Both the position numbers and the translations under genes were made by a program. The notes below the pieces were generated by a model, which was not told the origin of the DNA, did no database searches, and was given only the letters and a program-made list of their open reading frames with translations. From PALSA-1004 sp963804885 (lineage in GTDB: Bacteria; Pseudomonadota; Gammaproteobacteria; Burkholderiales; SG8-41), in contig CAWDSF010000012.1 of the NCBI GenBank assembly GCA_963804885.1, positions 186,001-250,000 on the forward strand: a stretch of 64,000 bases of DNA. Direction: 5' to 3'. This document shows, piece by piece, positions 62,226 to 64,000 of this stretch. Every line of letters starts with the position of its first letter. Positions within the stretch are counted from its first letter, which is position 1.

Positions 62226-62938
62226 TTGCGGAGCCCGGCGAACTGCATTTGATTCCGGTGACGCTCGGCGATGTCGACCCGCGGCTGGTGCTGCCTGCGT
62301 CCGCGCTGCAAGCGGCGTCCGGGCTCGATTACTTTTTGGCCGAAAACGCCAAAAGCGCCCGGCAGTTTCTCAAGAACATCGAGCACCTGCGGCCGCTGCG
62401 TGAATTGCAGATTGAATGCTTCGACAAAGACAGCAGTCCCGAGCGGGCCGGTGAGCTGTTGCAGCCGCTGCTCGCGGGACGCAGCGCCGGCGTGCTGTCG
62501 GAGGCCGGCAGTCCCGCGGTCGCCGACCCGGGCGCGTTGCTCGTCGCTGCCGCACATCGCCTGCGCATCCGCGTGGTGCCGCATGTAGGGCCGTCCGCGA
62601 TTCTGCTCGCGCTGATGGCGTCCGGCTTCAACGGCCAGCGCTTCGCGTTCCACGGTTACCTGCCGGTGCCGAAAGACGAGTGCCGGCGTGCCATCGCGAT
62701 GCGCGAGCGCGAATCGCGCGAGCAGGACCAGACTCAGGTGTTCATCGAAACGCCGTATCGCAACGATCAGTTGCTGCAGGCGTTTTGCGCGACGTGCGCG
62801 GGAAGTTCGCGGCTATGCGTGGCGAGCGATCTCACGCTAACTGGGGAATCGGTGCGCAGTGCGACGATCGCCGAATGGGCTGCGGGCAAAGCGGAAATCG
62901 GTCGCCGGCCCAGCGTATTTCTACTCTACGCTCGTTGA
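62222..62938 (+). CDS. RsmI-like SAM-dependent (tetrapyrrole methylase fold) methyltransferase
   Basis: The GTG at 62222 overlaps the maf stop; 238 residues. The protein lacks the usual N-terminal GTLYVVATPIGNLGD of RsmI. It opens with LHLIPVTLGDVDPRLVLPAS, then DYFLAENAKSARQFL, VLSEAGSPAVADPGALLVAA, VGPSAILLALMASGFNGQRF and FIETPYRNDQLLQAFCATC. It belongs to a second RsmI-related branch common in betaproteobacteria after maf. Target is likely rRNA or cofactor; not proven. Confidence 0.87.
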   Translation: MIAEPGELHLIPVTLGDVDPRLVLPASALQAASGLDYFLAENAKSARQFLKNIEHLRPLRELQIECFDKDSSPERAGELLQPLLAGRSAGVLSEAGSPAVADPGALLVAAAHRLRIRVVPHVGPSAILLALMASGFNGQRFAFHGYLPVPKDECRRAIAMRERESREQDQTQVFIETPYRNDQLLQAFCATCAGSSRLCVASDLTLTGESVRSATIAEWAAGKAEIGRRPSVFLLYAR

Positions 62939-63901
62939 TTAGCGCAGCTGAGCGCCGCCGGTCGCGCTGACTTTGACGAGCGCTTCCGCCATCGCGGCAC
63001 CGAACTTGCGCGCCACGCGCTCGGCGATGTTTTCGTGCGGCGTGAAGTCCACGACATCCTCGGCCTTGATCACGTCGCGCGCCACCGAATCCACGCTGCC
63101 GAGCGCATCGGCAAGGCCGAGCTCTATGCTCTTTGGTCCTACCCACACCAGGCCGCTGAAAAGTTCGGGCGTTTCCTTCAGGCGTTTGCCGCGGCCCTGC
63201 CGCACGACCGTAATGAATTGTTCATGGATTTCGGCGAGCATTTTTTCAGCAAAAGCTTTGTGCGCGGGATTGACCGGCGAAAACGGATCCAGGAATTTCT
63301 TGTTTTCGCCCGCCGCGATAGCCCGGCGCTCGACACCCAGCTTTTCCATCGTGCCCGTGAAGCCGAAACCGTCCATCACGACGCCGATCGAGCCCACGAT
63401 GCTCGCCTTGTCGACGTAAATCTTGTCGGCCGCGACCGCGACGTAATAACCGCCCGACGCGCAGATGTCTTCGACCACCGCATACAAGGGAATATTCGGA
63501 TACAAGCCGCGCAGGCGCTTGATTTCGTCGTTGATGTAGCCAGCCTGCACCGGACTGCCGCCGGGACTGTTGATCCGCAGCACGACGCCGACTGTATTGC
63601 TGTCCTTGAATGCCGCCTGCAACCCCGAGGTCACATTGTCGGCGCTCGCCTGGCCCTCCGATGCGATGACACCGCGCAGCTCGACCATCGCGGTGTGCTT
63701 GCCGGTCGATTTGTCCCCGGCTTTCTTGAGCCAGCCCATGCCGAGAAACAGCACGAGAAAGAGATAGATCATCACGAGCATCTTGAACGCCATGCCCCAG
63801 CGGCGCGCCGTGCGCTGCTCGGCGATCGCCGCGAGCGCGACTTTCTCGATCACGTTGCGCTCCCAGCCGTCACCTGTGTTGCGCGGATCCAGATCAGCCA
63901 T
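62939..63901 (-). CDS. sppA: Signal peptide peptidase SppA-type S49 protease
   Basis: This 320-residue short-form S49 protease has an N-terminal membrane anchor (MAFKMLVMIYLFLVLFLGMGW). LRINSPGGSPVQAGYINDEI precedes VVEDICASGGYYVAVAADKI, which supplies the nucleophile Ser, and the lysine dyad partner is later in the chain (in IAAGENKKFLDPFSP). It degrades cleaved signal peptides. Convergent with the 62222 gene, it starts 8 bases inside the end of the Rieske-type gene. Confidence 0.94.
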   Translation of the reverse strand: MADLDPRNTGDGWERNVIEKVALAAIAEQRTARRWGMAFKMLVMIYLFLVLFLGMGWLKKAGDKSTGKHTAMVELRGVIASEGQASADNVTSGLQAAFKDSNTVGVVLRINSPGGSPVQAGYINDEIKRLRGLYPNIPLYAVVEDICASGGYYVAVAADKIYVDKASIVGSIGVVMDGFGFTGTMEKLGVERRAIAAGENKKFLDPFSPVNPAHKAFAEKMLAEIHEQFITVVRQGRGKRLKETPELFSGLVWVGPKSIELGLADALGSVDSVARDVIKAEDVVDFTPHENIAERVARKFGAAMAEALVKVSATGGAQLR

Positions 63902-64000
63902 CGCGATTTTCGCCTTCTTTCAGAATAATTTCGCCGTTACACTCGTCAACCGGCACCGCGATCAGTCGCTGTCCTTTGCACGGGCCCATGATGCAATGAC
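63894..64000 (-). CDS. C-terminal end of a Rieske 2Fe-2S-type protein (partial)
   Basis: The minus-strand frame ends at TGA 63894-63896 and reads H-C-I-M-G-P-C-K-G-Q, then RLIAVPVDECNGEIILKEGE and NRDG. A G-x-C-x-x-G-P-C-x-G-x-x-L end after the second Rieske ligand motif is common in small Rieske ferredoxins encoded before sppA in betaproteobacteria. The two CxH and CxxH motifs lie beyond the window, so the call rests on the tail and gene order. Confidence 0.6.
   Translation of the reverse strand, partial: HCIMGPCKGQRLIAVPVDECNGEIILKEGENRDG

Overview
The window looks like a GC-rich chromosomal segment from a betaproteobacterium, probably Burkholderiales-like. The reasons are nine Bug/TctC-type periplasmic receptors, a typical rpoE-rseA-rseB-degP-lepA-lepB-rnc-era-recO-pdxJ-acpS-nagZ run, and the rpmF-plsX-fabH-fabD-fabG-acpP-fabF-pabC-mltG-tmk-holB-tatD block. 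No rRNA, CRISPR array, prophage or intact insertion sequence was seen.

Layout. Positions 1-15284 are an accessory catabolic region. Four paralogous alpha/beta hydrolases alternate with five Bug receptors, and with a C45 acyltransferase-like protein, two carboxymuconolactone-decarboxylase-like proteins, a ketopantoate-reductase-like protein, an SDR, a polysaccharide-deacetylase-fold protein and a fused betaine-type ABC receptor/permease. Positions 15510-30155 are core: the envelope-stress sigma factor operon, translation and RNA processing genes, pyridoxine and acyl-carrier-protein synthase genes, peptidoglycan recycling and DNA repair, ending with pgsA and a Gly-Cys-Leu tRNA operon behind a clear sigma-70 promoter. 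Positions 30570-32548 are lower in GC and hold a lone M48 protease and an aminotransferase remnant. Positions 32596-49935 mix housekeeping-like genes (DUF1178, UspA, threonine ammonia-lyase) with acyl-CoA metabolism (ADP-forming acyl-CoA synthetase, two enoyl-CoA hydratases, 3-hydroxyacyl-CoA dehydrogenase, thiolase, glutaryl-CoA dehydrogenase) and four more Bug receptors. Positions 50397-61310 are the minus-strand fatty-acid/replication block. Positions 61376-61622 are a short inverted-repeat element, followed by maf, an RsmI-like methyltransferase, sppA and the end of a Rieske-type gene.

How the parts may work together. The Bug receptors, which have no membrane partners here, probably capture small carboxylates. 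The adjacent hydrolases, amidase-like proteins and CoA-dependent enzymes suggest that esters, lactones or amides are hydrolysed and fed into beta-oxidation or glutaryl-CoA-type degradation. That link is inferred from gene order only.

Data quality. At least ten genes carry single-base-type frameshifts, including conserved or essential ones (lepA, pgsA, tmk, fabH). The simplest reading is residual indel error in the assembly, so broken accessory genes here should not be called pseudogenes without checking reads.
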